Source: Parafrankia sp. EUN1f
Lineage (GTDB): Bacteria; Actinomycetota; Actinomycetes; Frankiales; Frankiaceae
Length of the DNA: 64,000 bases
NCBI RefSeq assembly: GCF_000177675.1
Contig: NZ_ADGX01000037.1
Coordinates: 1 to 64,000, forward strand
Reading direction: 5' to 3'
Below are positions 41,949-54,681 of the stretch, in pieces. Under the pieces are notes generated by a model. That model did no database searches and had not been told where the DNA came from. It saw nothing but the letters and a program-made list of their open reading frames with translations. Position numbers and translations under genes: made by a program. Each line of letters begins with the position of its first letter. The first letter of the stretch is position 1.

Positions 41949-42848
41949 AGGTCCTCCATCTGCTGTGCTATCCACCTCTGCCTGGGGCTGCCCGGGTGCT
42001 GCCCGACAACGCGGCGAGCCTACTCCTACCGGCCAGTAACTTGTCGATCCCGACAGCCACACCACCAACGGCCACGGCTCCGGAGCCCTGCGCGGCCATC
42101 GCATACTGCGCCTCGGCCGCCGGCTGCGCTCCGGAAAGCAAGCCTCGCCGGGACCGCACGACCGGTGACCAGCGGAGTGACCAGGGACACGTTCAGATCA
42201 CCGGCAGCTCTCCATCGCATCTCCATTCACCCACTGCACCCCGGAGAGGTCGAGTCGCCGGGGCGGCTTCCGACCTCGCAACACCTGCCGCCCCCGACCC
42301 TGCCACGACGTGGTCCGAGCGTCGCGGGATCGGGCACCTATTGGGCCGATCTTGCCCGAGACGCAGGAGAGCCTGCTACTTTGAGTGGCAGACAATCGCC
42401 AGAACCACAACGCTCCGCACTGTCCGTTCCCGACCAGCCACACCGAGAGCCCCGACCAGGACCACTACTTCCAGGTCGGGCCAGACGACCTGACGCTGTG
42501 GCCCGCAACGACCAGCCAGCCACCGACCCACAACTCATGGATCATCGCGCGGGTTGATGTCAACTCTTGAGATGACCGCGGGTCCCGCCCCACCATGGGT
42601 CAGTGTCCTGGTCCGGACCGTGGCGGCTCGTTCGCGCGCTGGTCGGGGGCGCATGACGCTGCGCGCTGGCAGCAGCGCCGCCACCAGGGCGCCCGGTGCG
42701 CTCCTGGGGGCGGGTCCCGACGACGTTGACGACCCTGCGATCCATGGTGGGCACGATGGTGACAAGCACCAGGCCGACGACAGGTCGGGCCGGGCGTCCT
42801 GGCTTTTCTCAGCACACTGAGTACCTCCGTGCGCGGGAGAACCAGGCG
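41949..42848. other. Long intergenic region
   Basis: About 900 bp lie between the divergent Fe-S and NERD genes. Apart from a doubtful small frame at 42385-42570 I find no gene. It must contain the promoters of both flanking genes. It may hold undetected small RNAs, but nothing proves this. Confidence 0.4.
42385..42570 (+). CDS. Possible small protein (61 aa)
   Basis: The frame starts with GTG at 42385 and has balanced composition and strong third-position GC bias (PDQDHYFQVGPDDLTLWPAT, THNSWIIARVDVNS), unlike the surrounding shadows. No ribosome site is near; a TACTTT hexamer just upstream could act as a -10 for a leaderless message. No family is recognised. The call depends on composition only. 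Confidence 0.3.
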   Translation: MADNRQNHNAPHCPFPTSHTESPDQDHYFQVGPDDLTLWPATTSQPPTHNSWIIARVDVNS

Positions 42849-44054
42849 ATGGTCAGACGTGACCGCATCGCGCGTGACGTTCCTCGGGCGGCCATCCGCG
42901 CCGCGATCGTCGGCCTCGGCCTCGGCCTGGTCATCGGCTTCGGGCTGGGCCTGCCCGGCCTCGGGGTCGCCGTGTTCGTGGCCCTCCTTGTGATCTGGCC
43001 CGGTGGCATGGCCGTGGCCGCCTTCGGTGCGTCACCGGACGTCGAGACACTGCGCGAGGCGGCCGAGGCCGAGCGGAAGACCGCACACGCGATCTCCCGG
43101 CTGCGCCGGCGCGGGTACGTCATCCTTCACGACCGGGCCGTGCCGTACTCGGAGGCCACCATCGGCCACCTGCTGGTCGGCCCCGGCGGGGTGATGATCC
43201 TCTGTAGTGACACCAACAAGGGCGTCGTCCGCTACACCAAGGGCGGCGCGGTGGTCGACGGGGAATCCCTCAAACCTGCGATCGACAAGACCTCCTGGCT
43301 GGGCGGCGAGGTGCGCAACCAGATCCGGGCCGCGCTCCCGATGCTGAAGTTCCCCACCTACCCGATCCTGGTGATGGTCGAGGCGAGCGTCCTGTGGAAG
43401 GACGGAGCTCTCGAAGGAGTCACCGTCCTGAACGTCAAGGACGTGGTCGAGTACATCCGGCACAAGCCCGGGCGTCTCAACCCCGGGCAGGTACAGGAGG
43501 TAGTGGCCGCCGCCCAGCGGCTCTTTCCGCCCTACTCGTCGAACCGGCTGGCCGAGCAGATCGTCGTCGATCGGGACCAGTGGCTCACCCTGATGGACGC
43601 CCTGCGCACCATCCAGGAGAACGGCGGCGATGCCTCCGGGATGCTTGACCGTCTCGCGCAGATCGAAGCGGATCTGGGCCGGCAGGCGGATCTCGTCGAA
43701 CGCCGGGGCCTGCGCAGGGCCCGCTCCGGCTCCGACGAGCCCACGGCGGGGTTCGGCGCCGGCGCCACGGCAGACTCGGTGGTGCCGCCGGGCAGCACCG
43801 GCTCCGGGCTCGCGCCGCTGGCTCCGAACGCCCCCGCGGTCCGCCCGGGGGCCAGGCGAGGGCGCCGCATCCTGGCGTCAGTACAGCCGGAGCGCGGCGG
43901 CGACTCCAAAGCCGAACCGGGCCGACCGCTGCTCTCCAAGGGCGGCGCGGCGGGCCCTGCTCAGGCCGGCACCGACCAGCAGGTGTCGCCGGGTGCGCAC
44001 GATGGCGGGAACACCATGGATGGCCCCCCAGGGGAGCCGGGCTCCAGGCTGTAG
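42849..44054 (+). CDS. NERD-domain membrane protein
   Basis: The protein has 401 aa from the ATG at 42849. Residues about 12-60 form two close membrane helices (AAIRAAIVGLGLGLVIGFGL, VAVFVALLVIWPGGMAVAAF). A NERD (nuclease-related) domain follows at about 75-190: ISRLRRRGYVILHDRAVPY, IGHLLVGPGGVMILCSDTNK. The remainder is helical, then a low-complexity Gly/Ser/Pro tail. NERD proteins are predicted nucleases; catalytic residues are only partly visible, and the usual E-x-K appears as CSDTNK. Function is unknown. It is transcribed towards the dnaK operon but separated by 670 bp. Confidence 0.75.
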   Translation: MVRRDRIARDVPRAAIRAAIVGLGLGLVIGFGLGLPGLGVAVFVALLVIWPGGMAVAAFGASPDVETLREAAEAERKTAHAISRLRRRGYVILHDRAVPYSEATIGHLLVGPGGVMILCSDTNKGVVRYTKGGAVVDGESLKPAIDKTSWLGGEVRNQIRAALPMLKFPTYPILVMVEASVLWKDGALEGVTVLNVKDVVEYIRHKPGRLNPGQVQEVVAAAQRLFPPYSSNRLAEQIVVDRDQWLTLMDALRTIQENGGDASGMLDRLAQIEADLGRQADLVERRGLRRARSGSDEPTAGFGAGATADSVVPPGSTGSGLAPLAPNAPAVRPGARRGRRILASVQPERGGDSKAEPGRPLLSKGGAAGPAQAGTDQQVSPGAHDGGNTMDGPPGEPGSRL

Positions 44055-44728
44055 ATCCGGGCTCGGCAAGGCAACCGGGTTTCCCGGCGGCATCTAACCC
44101 AGGCCGTCTGAGGCCAGCGGCGGCTCTGGACGCGGCGCAGCGCGGTGTGCGCACCAGCCACTCCGCGCTGCGCCGCGCCGCCTCATGAGGCCTGTGTTCC
44201 ATTTGTCCGCCTGGCGGACCGCCGCGAGCCGCGAGCCGCGAGCCGCGAGCCGCGAGACATCCGCACCGTCGACGACGGCCACCTCGCGCCGCTCCCGCAT
44301 CCCGCGTGGCGGATCCGGCCCACCGGATTGACCTGGCGGTCGGTGCCCACCCGCCACACGGCGACCCACCGGGGATGGGGATCCCGCGCCGCCGCGCCGC
44401 GCCCGCGCGATTCGCCCCAATAGGTGCAAACAGGGGCACGAAGTCGCTTGACGACCCGCAAGAAGTGAGGATTTCGGTCGTTCTAGCAGCCAAGATCCTC
44501 ACTTCTTGCTCGGCGACAACGACAGAGGCGGCAGCCCGAAGCCGGACCTCGTCGATCTGAGGATTTGGTCCCCGACGAACACCGGTCCCGCGGGCCGGAA
44601 ACTGTCCGCGGCGCGGTCCAGACTGCGACTGTTCATCCAGGCAACCCAGAAGTGTCTTAGAGCGATGCCCGAGTCACGTATGGTCACTTCTGGGCGTCTT
44701 GTCGTGACAGTCGGGCAGGCGGAGAAAA
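44055..44728. other. Intergenic region between NERD gene and dnaK promoter
   Basis: The region contains five tandem 7-bp units CCGCGAG at 44222-44256 and the second palindromic element at 44466-44501, with a degenerate half copy (TGAGGATTTGGTC) at 44558. No gene is supported. Confidence 0.5.
44466..44501 (+). repeat. 36-bp palindromic element, copy 2
   Basis: This copy begins TGAGGATTTCGGTCGTTCTA and ends ATCCTCA. The stem is extended outward by GCAAGAAG and CTTCTTGC, which are perfectly complementary but differ from the outer arms of the other copies. Confidence 0.75.
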
Positions 44729-44749
44729 ATTGAGTGGACAAGACTCAGG
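44729..44749. promoter_or_regulatory. HAIR operator 1 of the dnaK operon
   Basis: ATTGAGT, 7 bases, ACTCAGG matches the HspR-associated inverted repeat CTTGAGT-N7-ACTCAAG at 12 of 14 positions. It lies about 230 bp before dnaK, where HspR represses transcription in the absence of stress. Confidence 0.85.
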
Positions 44750-44777
44750 TTCGTCGGGCTATCCTAGGTTCGTTCAT

Positions 44778-44798
44778 CCTGAGCGGACCATACTCAAG
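44778..44798. promoter_or_regulatory. HAIR operator 2 of the dnaK operon
   Basis: CCTGAGC, 7 bases, ACTCAAG is a second HAIR-like site with one perfect half. Its start is 49 bp from the start of the first, so two HspR units could bind cooperatively. Confidence 0.75.
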
Positions 44799-44976
44799 TC
44801 GACTCCGGGCGCTTGACTCCGACGCGAGGAGCGTGCGGCGAGCCCGTTGGACCAGGCATCACGCAGTCGCACGCACCCCGTGCCTCGGCGCTGGAGCCAG
44901 GTCCGGGGCTCACACCAACAAGAGCGTCCCGCCGGTCTCCACCAGGCGGGCCTGCATGATCGAGAGGCATACAGAC

Positions 44977-46805
<1,829 letters not shown>

Positions 46806-46809
<4 letters not shown>

Positions 46810-47645
46810 CCCCTTCCCACGACGAGCACCGGCTGGACCACAGCCGGGCCGGCGGGGACGGCGGCCCGGAGGAGCCCATCGTCAAGGACAGGCGCCGTAT
46901 TGATCCGGAGACGGGCCAGGTCCGCGCCGGGACCGGCCACGCCGCCTCTGGCGCCGAGCCTGCCGGCCCGGCCTCGGCCGGTGTCGCCGGCGCCGGTGAC
47001 ACCGAGCTGGTCACTTCGCTGCACGAGCAGCTCGGCGAGCGGACGGCGGACCTGCAGCGACTGAAGGCCGAGTTCGACAACTACCGGCGCAGGGCGACCC
47101 GGGAGCGTGAGGCGGCCGGCGACCAGGCGGTCTCCAAGCTGCTGACCGCCCTGCTCGGGGTTCTCGACGACATCGGTCGTGCGCGGGACCACGGCGATCT
47201 CGAAGGCCCGTTCAAGGCCATCGCCGAGTCCCTGGAAGCGGCGCTGGAGTCGACCGGTCTGGAGCGTTTCGGCGCCCCGGGCGAGGTGTTCGACCCACAC
47301 CTGCACCACGCTCTGCTGCACTCCTACCGGTCGGACGTATCCGAGACGACCTGCGTTGAGATCTTCCGCGCGGGCTATCGGCGCGGAAACACGGTGCTGC
47401 GGGCCGCACAGGTCGCGGTCGCCGAGCCATCCGACGAGGGCGGCGCCGCCGGCGCGGACGTCGACGGGAGCGGGCATGAGGGCGGATCGGTCCAGGCCGG
47501 CGATACCGGGCCCATCGGGACACGTGCGGACGAGGGTCAGCCGGTGCCCGGCGCGTCTCCCGGGAGGGAGCACGCTTCCGTGCCGGATGACACCGGCAGC
47601 ATTCCCGGGCCTGACCGCGGGGGCCCGACCGTCAGCGCCGACTGA
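46806..47645 (+). CDS. grpE: Nucleotide exchange factor GrpE
   Basis: The 279-aa protein begins at a GTG overlapping the dnaK stop (GTGA). The coiled-coil dimer region starts near residue 72 ([40 protein letters not shown]). The GrpE head follows with [15 protein letters not shown]-type sequence ([14 protein letters not shown]) and [20 protein letters not shown]. It releases ADP from DnaK. The N-terminal 70 and C-terminal 75 residues are disordered Gly/Pro/Asp-rich extensions, longer than in most bacteria. Confidence 0.96.
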
Positions 47646-47817
47646 AGAGATGGCCTACTAGAAGCATGCCGATCGACCGCTCGCGTGCCTCCCGCCCGAC
47701 GCCTCGCGCCGGGCGGGTCGGCCCGCTCCGACCTGACCGGCGGCCGGGTGGCTCCGCATGCCCGGACGCCTCCGACGCCCGCGTGCCGGGCTCGATCAAG
47801 ACGGAAGGAGGGGCGCC

Positions 47818-48996
47818 GTGAGTGTTCGCGACATGGTCGAGAAGGACTACTACGCCGCTCTCGGTGTCCCCAAGGACGCGTCCGCGGCCGACATCAAAAA
47901 GGCGTACCGCAAGCTTGCCCGCGAGCTGCACCCCGACAAGAACCCCGGGGATCTCAAGGCCGAGGCGCGGTTCAAGGAGGTCTCCGAAGCCTACGACGTC
48001 CTCTCTGACGAGACCCGGCGTCGTGAGTACGACGAGGCGCGCGCGTTGTTCGCGTCCGGGGCCTACCCGGGCGCGGGCGGCGGGCGCGGTGGCATGGGCG
48101 GGTTCGGCGCCCCGGGCGGCTACGGGCCGACCTCCGGGATCAATCTCGATGATCTCCTGAATGGCAGCGGCGGGGGTGGCCTCGGCGGGATCTTCGACAA
48201 TCTCTTCCAGCGGTCAGCCCCCGGCCGCGCCCCCCGCCGTGGCGCCGACATCGCGGCCGAGGTGACCATCTCGTTCGAGAAGTCGCTGACCGGTCTCGAG
48301 GCGACGGTGCGGCTGCCGGGGGCTGCGACCTGCACGACCTGCGGAGGAACCGCCGCGAGGCCGGGAACCACGCCGCGAACCTGCCCGGTCTGCCGAGGTC
48401 TCGGTGTGATCTCCCGCTCCCAGGGCGGTTTCGCGCTCTCCGAGCCGTGTCGGGACTGCCTGGGCAAGGGCAGCCTCATCGACCACCCGTGCCCGGACTG
48501 CCACGGAACCGGCCGCCGTGAACGCGAGCAGCGGATCCGGATCCCGGCGGGAGTCAGTGACGGCCAGCGCCTGCGCGTGCGTGGACGCGGCTCCCCGGGC
48601 GAGCGTGGCGGAGCAGCCGGTGATCTTGAGGTCACCGTGCATGTCCAGAACCACCCGGTCTTCGGGCGGGAGGGTCACAACCTGACCATCATCCTGCCGG
48701 TGACGATCACCGAGGCCGCGCTCGGCGCCTCGGTGAAGGTGCCCACCATCGACGGGACTCCGTTGACCGTGAAGGTGCCGCCCGGGACGTCGAGCGGCCG
48801 GCGGCTGCGTGCTCGCGGTCGTGGTGTGCCCCGCCCCGGCGGGGAGAACGGCGACCTCATCGTGACCCTCGAGGTGACGGTTCCCCGACCGTCCGAGCTT
48901 TCCCCGAAGGCACGCACCGCGCTCCAGGAGTTCGCGCGGGCACACCCCGAGGATCCCCGTGAAGCCCTGATTGCCCAGATGGAGGGCCGGTCATGA
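47818..48996 (+). CDS. dnaJ: Co-chaperone DnaJ
   Basis: The protein has 392 aa from the GTG at 47818, with AAGGAGG 8 bases upstream. The J domain is at residues 9-75 ([24 protein letters not shown] motif, [19 protein letters not shown]). The G/F region follows, then a zinc domain: [31 protein letters not shown]. The C-terminal substrate domains include [20 protein letters not shown]. It delivers substrates to DnaK and stimulates ATP hydrolysis. The preceding 172-bp spacer is the longest inside the operon, so an internal promoter is possible. Confidence 0.97.
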   Translation: MSVRDMVEKDYYAALGVPKDASAADIKKAYRKLARELHPDKNPGDLKAEARFKEVSEAYDVLSDETRRREYDEARALFASGAYPGAGGGRGGMGGFGAPGGYGPTSGINLDDLLNGSGGGGLGGIFDNLFQRSAPGRAPRRGADIAAEVTISFEKSLTGLEATVRLPGAATCTTCGGTAARPGTTPRTCPVCRGLGVISRSQGGFALSEPCRDCLGKGSLIDHPCPDCHGTGRREREQRIRIPAGVSDGQRLRVRGRGSPGERGGAAGDLEVTVHVQNHPVFGREGHNLTIILPVTITEAALGASVKVPTIDGTPLTVKVPPGTSSGRRLRARGRGVPRPGGENGDLIVTLEVTVPRPSELSPKARTALQEFARAHPEDPREALIAQMEGRS

Positions 48997-49583
48997 ACGC
49001 GCGCCCGAACCGTACGTCGGATCCGCCCCAGGCGGCGCGCGGGTCCAGTGGCCGATCCCGATCGAGTACCGGCATGCCGTCTGGCGGCCAGGCCGCCGGC
49101 AGGTCGCCGACTCCCCCGCATCCCGGGGACGGACAGGGCACCGGCTACTACCAGCCCCCCGGTCCCACCGCCGGCCCTGCCCACGACGATGACGCGCCGG
49201 TCTATGTGATCTCCATCGCAGCGCAGCTCGCCGGCATGCATCCGCAGACGCTTCGGTCCTATGACCGGCTCGGCCTGGTGACGCCGGGGCGCACCGCAGG
49301 TCGTGGCCGGCGCTACTCCGCCCGCGATGTCGCCCTGCTCCGCGAGGTACAGCGACTCTCCCAGGAGGAGGGCGTCAACCTGGAGGGCATCCGGCAGATC
49401 CTCCATCTCGGAGCTCAGGTCGTCGCGCTGCAGGCCCAGGTTCGCCAGCTCGCCGAAGAGCTCGCCGCGGCCCGTGTCGAGGCCGACCGCCGGGTCGCCG
49501 AGGCGCATGCGAGCCATCGGCGTGACCTCGTTCCCATCGAACGCGGAGCGGTAGTGGTCTGGCGTCCCGGCCACCGCCGCTGA
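48993..49583 (+). CDS. hspR: Heat-shock repressor HspR
   Basis: The 196-aa MerR-family repressor overlaps dnaJ by ATGA. The winged helix is at residues about 70-140: [61 protein letters not shown] coiled coil follows ([20 protein letters not shown]). It binds HAIR sites at the dnaK operon and clpB; relatives need DnaK as co-repressor, giving feedback control. The first 65 residues are a low-complexity Gly/Pro/Ser extension that looks longer than in Streptomyces HspR. Confidence 0.96.
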   Translation: MNARPNRTSDPPQAARGSSGRSRSSTGMPSGGQAAGRSPTPPHPGDGQGTGYYQPPGPTAGPAHDDDAPVYVISIAAQLAGMHPQTLRSYDRLGLVTPGRTAGRGRRYSARDVALLREVQRLSQEEGVNLEGIRQILHLGAQVVALQAQVRQLAEELAAARVEADRRVAEAHASHRRDLVPIERGAVVVWRPGHRR

Positions 49584-49673
49584 CGTCCGGCCACCAGCAC
49601 CGCCACCAGGATCGCCACCGCTGCCGACACCGACGTCCGGCCACCGACACAGCAGCACCACCAGCGAATAAGA

Positions 49674-49694
49674 GTTGAGTGGGAATGACTCAGG
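49674..49694. promoter_or_regulatory. HAIR operator upstream of clpB
   Basis: GTTGAGT, 7 bases, ACTCAGG matches the HAIR consensus at 12 of 14 positions and nearly repeats the dnaK site. It lies 126 bp before the clpB start, so clpB belongs to the HspR regulon. Confidence 0.87.
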
Positions 49695-49819
49695 TATGCT
49701 GAGTGTCATTACCGGAGAAGAGCGGAGTCGACCGACCCCGCCGACACAGGACCAATCACGCGGGTCCGGCACCACCGGAGCCGCCTGACACCGGATCGCT
49801 CCGAGACACTGGGATCGCC

Positions 49820-52432
49820 ATGAACGCTGACCGTCTCACCGCCCGCTCGCAGGAAGCGCTGTCCTCCGCGATCAGCCGTGCCACCGGCGACGGATCCCCG
49901 CTCGTCGACCCACTGCACCTGCTGACCGCGCTGCTGGAAGCGCATGACGGTGTCGGCGCCGCGCTGCTCGACGCCGTGGGCGTCGACGCGGCGGCGGTCC
50001 GCTCGCGCGCAGAAGCCGCCGTCGGCCGGCTCCCACGGGCCGCCGGGGCCAACGTCGCGCCGCCTCAGCTCTCGCGCCAGCTCGTCGCCGTGCTCAACAA
50101 CGCCGAGCGGCAGGCCGCGCGGATGAGCGACGAGTACATCTCGGTCGAGCACCTCGTCGTGGCGCTGGCCGAGGAAGGCGGCGAGGCCTCGCGCATCCTC
50201 GCCGACACGGGGGCCACCGCCGATGCCCTGCGCGGCGCGTTCGACCGCGTGCGCGGCGGTGCCCGGCGCGTCACCAGCCGTGATCCCGAGGGGGCCTACC
50301 GGGCGCTGGAGAAGTACTCCATCGATCTCACCGCGCGGGCACGGGAGGGCAAGCTCGATCCGGTGATCGGTCGAGACACCGAGATCCGCCGAGTGGTGCA
50401 GGTGCTCTCCCGGCGCACCAAGAACAACCCCGTCCTGATCGGTGAGCCCGGCGTCGGCAAGACCGCGATCGTCGAGGGGCTCGCCCTGCGGGTCGCCGCC
50501 GGCGATGTTCCCGAATCCCTGCGCGGCCGGCGGATCGTCTCCCTCGACCTGGGGTCGATGGTCGCCGGCTCGAAGCTGCGCGGCGAGTTCGAGGAGCGGC
50601 TCACCTCGGTGCTCACCGAGATCCGCGAGGCCGAGGGACAGATCATCACCTTCATCGACGAGTTGCACACCGTCGTGGGTGCCGGCGCGGCCGAAGGCGC
50701 GATGGACGCGGGCAACATGCTCAAGCCGATGCTGGCCCGCGGCGAGCTACGCATGATCGGCGCGACGACGCTGGACGAATACCGGTCCCGGATCGAGAAG
50801 GATCCGGCGTTGGAGCGTCGTTTCCAGCCCGTCATGGTCGGGGAGCCCTCGGTGGAGGACACCATCGGCATCCTGCGCGGGCTCAAGGAGCGCTACGAGG
50901 TCCACCACGGCGTGCGGATCACTGACTCCGCGCTGGTCGCCGCGGCCACGCTCTCCGACCGCTACGTCACGGCCCGCTTCCTGCCGGACAAGGCGATCGA
51001 CCTGGTCGACGAGGCCGCATCCCGGCTGCGGATGGAGATCGACAGCCGGCCGGTCGCGGTCGACGAGCTCGAGCGCGCGGTGCGCCGCCTCGAGATCGAG
51101 GACATGGCGCTGTCGAAGGAGAACGACGACGCCTCCCGGCAGCGGCGGGAGCGGTTGCAGCGAGAGCTCGCCGAGAAGCGCGAGGAGCTCTCCGCACTGA
51201 CCGCTCGCTGGCAGCGCGAGAAGAACTCGATCTCCGAGGTCCAGAAGATCAAGGAAGAGCTGGAGAACGCCCGCCGCGCGGCCGAGATGGCAGAGCGCGA
51301 CCTCGATCTCGCCAAGGCCGGCGAGCTGCGCTACGGCACCATCCCGACGTTGGAGAAGCGGCTCGCGGCAGCAACGGACGCGCTCGCCGGCTCCGACTCC
51401 CCCGGTGGCGCGATGCTCAGCGAGGAGGTCGGTCCGGACGACGTGGCCGAGGTCGTCGCCTCCTGGACGGGCATTCCCGCCGGTCGCATGCTCGAGGGCG
51501 AGACCGCCAAGCTCCTGCGGATGGAGGAGGAGCTGCACCGTCGGGTGATCGGGCAGGACGACGCCGTGCGCATCGTGTCGGACGCGGTCCGCCGCGCGCG
51601 GGCCGGCATCGCCGACCCGGACCGGCCCACCGGCTCGTTCCTGTTCCTCGGGCCGACCGGTGTCGGCAAGACCGAGCTGGCGAAGGCGGTGGCTGACTTC
51701 CTGTTCGACGACGAGCGGGCGGTCGTGCGCATCGACATGAGCGAGTATGCCGAGAAGCACTCGGTGGCCCGCCTGATCGGCGCTCCTCCCGGGTACGTCG
51801 GCTTCGAGTCGGGCGGTCAGCTCACCGAGGCGATCCGGCGGCGCCCGTACAGCGTGATCCTGCTCGACGAGGTCGAGAAGGCCCATCCGGACGTCTTCGA
51901 CGTGCTGCTCGCCGTCCTCGACGACGGGCGGCTGACCGACGGCCAGGGCCGCACGGTCGATTTCCGGAACACGATCCTGATCCTCACCTCGAACCTCGGA
52001 TCGGCCTTCATCGCCGACCCGACGCTGCCTCCCCAGGTGCGCCGGGATTCGGTCATGGTGGCCGTGCGGGATGCCTTCAAGCCGGAGTTCCTCAACCGGC
52101 TCGACGACGTCCTGGTCTTCGAGCAGCTGGGGCGGGAGGACCTCACCCGGATCGTCGACATCCAGATCGACCGGCTTCGTCGGCGGCTCGCCGACCGCCG
52201 CATCGATCTCACCGTCACCGACGCCGCGAAGGGTTGGCTCGCCGACGCGGGCTACGACCCGGTCTACGGGGCACGGCCGCTGCGCCGGCTGGTTCAGACC
52301 TCGATCGGGGACCAGCTAGCCCGCGAGATCCTCGCCGGTGAGATCAGGGACGGCAACGAGGTCGTCGTCGACGTCGACCCGAAGCGGTCGGCGCTGACCG
52401 TGCATCCCACGGTCGGCGCGCCGGCCATCTGA
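49820..52432 (+). CDS. clpB: Disaggregase ClpB
   Basis: The protein has 870 aa from the ATG at 49820. The N-terminal repeat domain starts [20 protein letters not shown]. Nucleotide-binding domain 1 has Walker A GEPGVGKT at about 208-215 and [10 protein letters not shown]. The coiled-coil middle domain spans about 400-530 ([20 protein letters not shown]). Domain 2 has GPTGVGKTE at about 611-619 and [15 protein letters not shown]. Together with DnaK it rescues aggregated proteins. The open frame continues upstream to 49703 but crosses the promoter region; the ATG is the usual family start. Confidence 0.97.
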   Translation: MNADRLTARSQEALSSAISRATGDGSPLVDPLHLLTALLEAHDGVGAALLDAVGVDAAAVRSRAEAAVGRLPRAAGANVAPPQLSRQLVAVLNNAERQAARMSDEYISVEHLVVALAEEGGEASRILADTGATADALRGAFDRVRGGARRVTSRDPEGAYRALEKYSIDLTARAREGKLDPVIGRDTEIRRVVQVLSRRTKNNPVLIGEPGVGKTAIVEGLALRVAAGDVPESLRGRRIVSLDLGSMVAGSKLRGEFEERLTSVLTEIREAEGQIITFIDELHTVVGAGAAEGAMDAGNMLKPMLARGELRMIGATTLDEYRSRIEKDPALERRFQPVMVGEPSVEDTIGILRGLKERYEVHHGVRITDSALVAAATLSDRYVTARFLPDKAIDLVDEAASRLRMEIDSRPVAVDELERAVRRLEIEDMALSKENDDASRQRRERLQRELAEKREELSALTARWQREKNSISEVQKIKEELENARRAAEMAERDLDLAKAGELRYGTIPTLEKRLAAATDALAGSDSPGGAMLSEEVGPDDVAEVVASWTGIPAGRMLEGETAKLLRMEEELHRRVIGQDDAVRIVSDAVRRARAGIADPDRPTGSFLFLGPTGVGKTELAKAVADFLFDDERAVVRIDMSEYAEKHSVARLIGAPPGYVGFESGGQLTEAIRRRPYSVILLDEVEKAHPDVFDVLLAVLDDGRLTDGQGRTVDFRNTILILTSNLGSAFIADPTLPPQVRRDSVMVAVRDAFKPEFLNRLDDVLVFEQLGREDLTRIVDIQIDRLRRRLADRRIDLTVTDAAKGWLADAGYDPVYGARPLRRLVQTSIGDQLAREILAGEIRDGNEVVVDVDPKRSALTVHPTVGAPAI

Positions 52433-52478
52433 TCTGACCGGGCCTCCCGCGCCAGTCCTCTCCGCGTAGGGTCGACGG

Positions 52479-53399
52479 GTGGCGCGGGAGGTTGCAGGTC
52501 TGTCGGTTTCCGCCGAGGTCGAGGCCTCGCTGGCCGCCGGCTCGCCGGTGGTCGCGCTGGAGTCCACCTTGATCGCCCATGGGCTGCCGCGCCCCCGCAA
52601 CCGGGCCGTAGCGGTGGAGCTGGAAGCGATGCTGCGCCACCGTGGCGTCACCCCCGCCACGGTGGCCGTGATCGACGGCGTGCCCACCGTGGGGCTGGAT
52701 GACGACACGCTCGGGCGTATCGCCGGCGACCCCGGAGTCACGAAGGCATCCGTACGCGATCTGCCGGCCGCCGCGGCGCTGGGTCTCACCTGCGCCACGA
52801 CGGTCGCGGCCACCTCCGTGCTGGCCGCCCGGGTGGGAATCCGGGTGTTCGCCACCGGCGGCCTCGGCGGTGTACACCGGGGCGCGGCCGAGACCTTCGA
52901 CGAGTCCGCGGACCTGCCGACGCTGGCCGCCACACCGATCACCGTCGTGGCCGCGGGCGTCAAATCCATCCTGGACGTCGACGCGACCATCGAACGCCTC
53001 GAGACGTTCGGGATCACGTTGCTGGGCTGGCGCACCTCGGACTTCCCCGGCTTCTACCTCCCCGCCACCGGCCATCGGCTCGACTGGCAGGTGGACGACG
53101 CCGCGCAGGTGGCGGAGGCCATGGCGGTCAGAGATCGCCTCGGCCTGACGTCCGCGATCGTCGTCGCGAACCCGGTGCCGGAAGGTCAGGCCCTCGATGA
53201 GGCCATCCACGACGACGTTCTGCGCACCGCGCTGCGGCAGGCGGACGAGCTCGGCCTGCGCGGCAAGGCCGTCACCCCGTTTCTGCTGGAGACCTTCCAC
53301 ACCGAGACCGCCGGTGCGAGCCTTGAGGTCAACATCGCTGTCGTGCGGAACAACGTGGCGGTGGCCGCCGAGATCGCGGCGGCCTGGGCGTCGCGCTGA
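52479..53399 (+). CDS. psuG: Pseudouridine-5'-phosphate glycosidase
   Basis: The protein has 306 aa from the GTG at 52479. Family marks are VVALESTLIAHGLPRPRNRA at the start, VPTVGLDDDTLGRI, TTVAATSVLAARVGIRVFAT, GGLGGVHRGAAETFDESADL, the Lys-containing VVAAGVKSILDVDATIERLE and VANPVPEGQALDEAIHDDVL. It cleaves pseudouridine 5'-phosphate to uracil and ribose 5-phosphate. The kinase partner PsuK is not adjacent. It follows clpB by 46 bp and may be co-transcribed. Confidence 0.93.
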   Translation: MAREVAGLSVSAEVEASLAAGSPVVALESTLIAHGLPRPRNRAVAVELEAMLRHRGVTPATVAVIDGVPTVGLDDDTLGRIAGDPGVTKASVRDLPAAAALGLTCATTVAATSVLAARVGIRVFATGGLGGVHRGAAETFDESADLPTLAATPITVVAAGVKSILDVDATIERLETFGITLLGWRTSDFPGFYLPATGHRLDWQVDDAAQVAEAMAVRDRLGLTSAIVVANPVPEGQALDEAIHDDVLRTALRQADELGLRGKAVTPFLLETFHTETAGASLEVNIAVVRNNVAVAAEIAAAWASR

Positions 53400-53470
53400 T
53401 CGACCGCGTCCAACGGGCCGGCCCGCGCACCAGCACCTGCCAGCGCCTGCCGGCCCCGGCTGGCACCTCC

Positions 53471-54316
53471 CTACTGGAGCTGGAGCCTGCCGGCGATCTG
53501 GTCCGTGATCCGCTGCAGATGAACATCCGCCGGGTTGTTGTCGACATTCGAGTAGGTCACGATCACCTCGACTCGTCCTTCGATGAGGAAGAGGTTGTCC
53601 AGGACGAGTCCGAGCGTTTCGCCGCCAGCCTTCACGCTCACGCTCATCCGCAGCAGCGCGCGTGCCCCGGAGGGGGCCTGCGGTGTCTCGATCGCGACGA
53701 CCTTGATCTCGCTTCCCGGCTCGGAGACAGCGTCGAACTGCTGCTGGATCGCCTGGCCGAAGCACTCGCCGAACCGCGGATTGTTGAGGAGCTCAAGATG
53801 GGCGGCGGCCGTTTCGGTGGACACGATCGACGCGGTTGAGGATATCGCCACGATGGCGTCGGCTTCGCTGGTGAACTTGGGACCGTCGGCGGTGTCCTGA
53901 TAGTCGTCGAGATGATCGTCCGAGACGCCGAGGCACTGCCCCACCGAACCCAGCGAAATATCCTCCGAATTTGACTGTGCGCTGGGCGGAGACGCCGCGA
54001 AACCGGCTGTGAGTGCTCCTTCCATCAGGACGTAGTCTTCGGCGTCCAGTGGCACCTCGGTGGACGCGGGCGACGCCGGGACAGCGGGTGGCGCGCCGGT
54101 GGCACCAGGCGCTCCCGGCGGATTGATCGCGGTGAGATCGCCGCTCTGGCAGGACGCCAGCAAAGCCGCGACGGAAATCACCAGACCGCCGCGGGCGAGG
54201 GCCGCGGATCCACGACGCCATGGTCCCGGCGCGGAGTGCCGCCGGCCCGTAATCGTGTCCGCGCGACCGGGGAGCGAGGAATCCACCAGTCGCCGACCGG
54301 CGCCCCAAACAACCAT
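53471..54316 (-). CDS. Lipoprotein of unknown function
   Basis: The precursor has 281 aa. A hydrophobic stretch, GGLVISVAALLASCQSG, carries a lipobox (LLASC), so the mature protein is anchored outside the membrane. The 45-residue N-terminal lead is unusually long and contains RR pairs (PWRRGSAALARGG); a Tat route is possible. The mature part has two Cys (GQCLGVSDDH, ECFGQAIQQ) and a C-terminal sheet region (LVLDNLFLIEGRVEVIVTYS). I recognise no family. GGGGG lies about 9 bases upstream of the ATG. It is convergent with psuG. Confidence 0.7.
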   Translation of the reverse strand: MVVWGAGRRLVDSSLPGRADTITGRRHSAPGPWRRGSAALARGGLVISVAALLASCQSGDLTAINPPGAPGATGAPPAVPASPASTEVPLDAEDYVLMEGALTAGFAASPPSAQSNSEDISLGSVGQCLGVSDDHLDDYQDTADGPKFTSEADAIVAISSTASIVSTETAAAHLELLNNPRFGECFGQAIQQQFDAVSEPGSEIKVVAIETPQAPSGARALLRMSVSVKAGGETLGLVLDNLFLIEGRVEVIVTYSNVDNNPADVHLQRITDQIAGRLQLQ

Positions 54317-54681
54317 CAGTCAGACCCCCTGACAACGGCGGCCCGAATTCTGATGATCGAGCCGGAAGATTTCACCGCGTCCCGCGACAGGCCACGGCGA
54401 CCTTCTTCCACAATGCCGCAGAAAATGCTGCGGTCGGTCGATGTGGCGGGTCGTTGTCGGGACAGCAGTCCGCCGGATCAGGTACCCGGTACCGCCCTTG
54501 ACGGAGCGCAGATTGTCAGCTAATTACGAACCCTCCACCACATCCAGCCATCATCTGTGCACATTCCGTCACAGGCGGCCGCCACTTCCCCCTGATCGCG
54601 TGAACAGATCATCGAACGCGACGCGCGCGAGACGCTCCGAGCTGGCAGCATCGGCGAGGAGACCGAAGGAGAGGGCACCGC
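54317..54681. other. Divergent intergenic region
   Basis: The region holds the promoters of the lipoprotein gene and the MMPL gene. A patch around 54515-54560 (GCTAATTACGAACC) is AT-richer. No gene is seen. Confidence 0.4.
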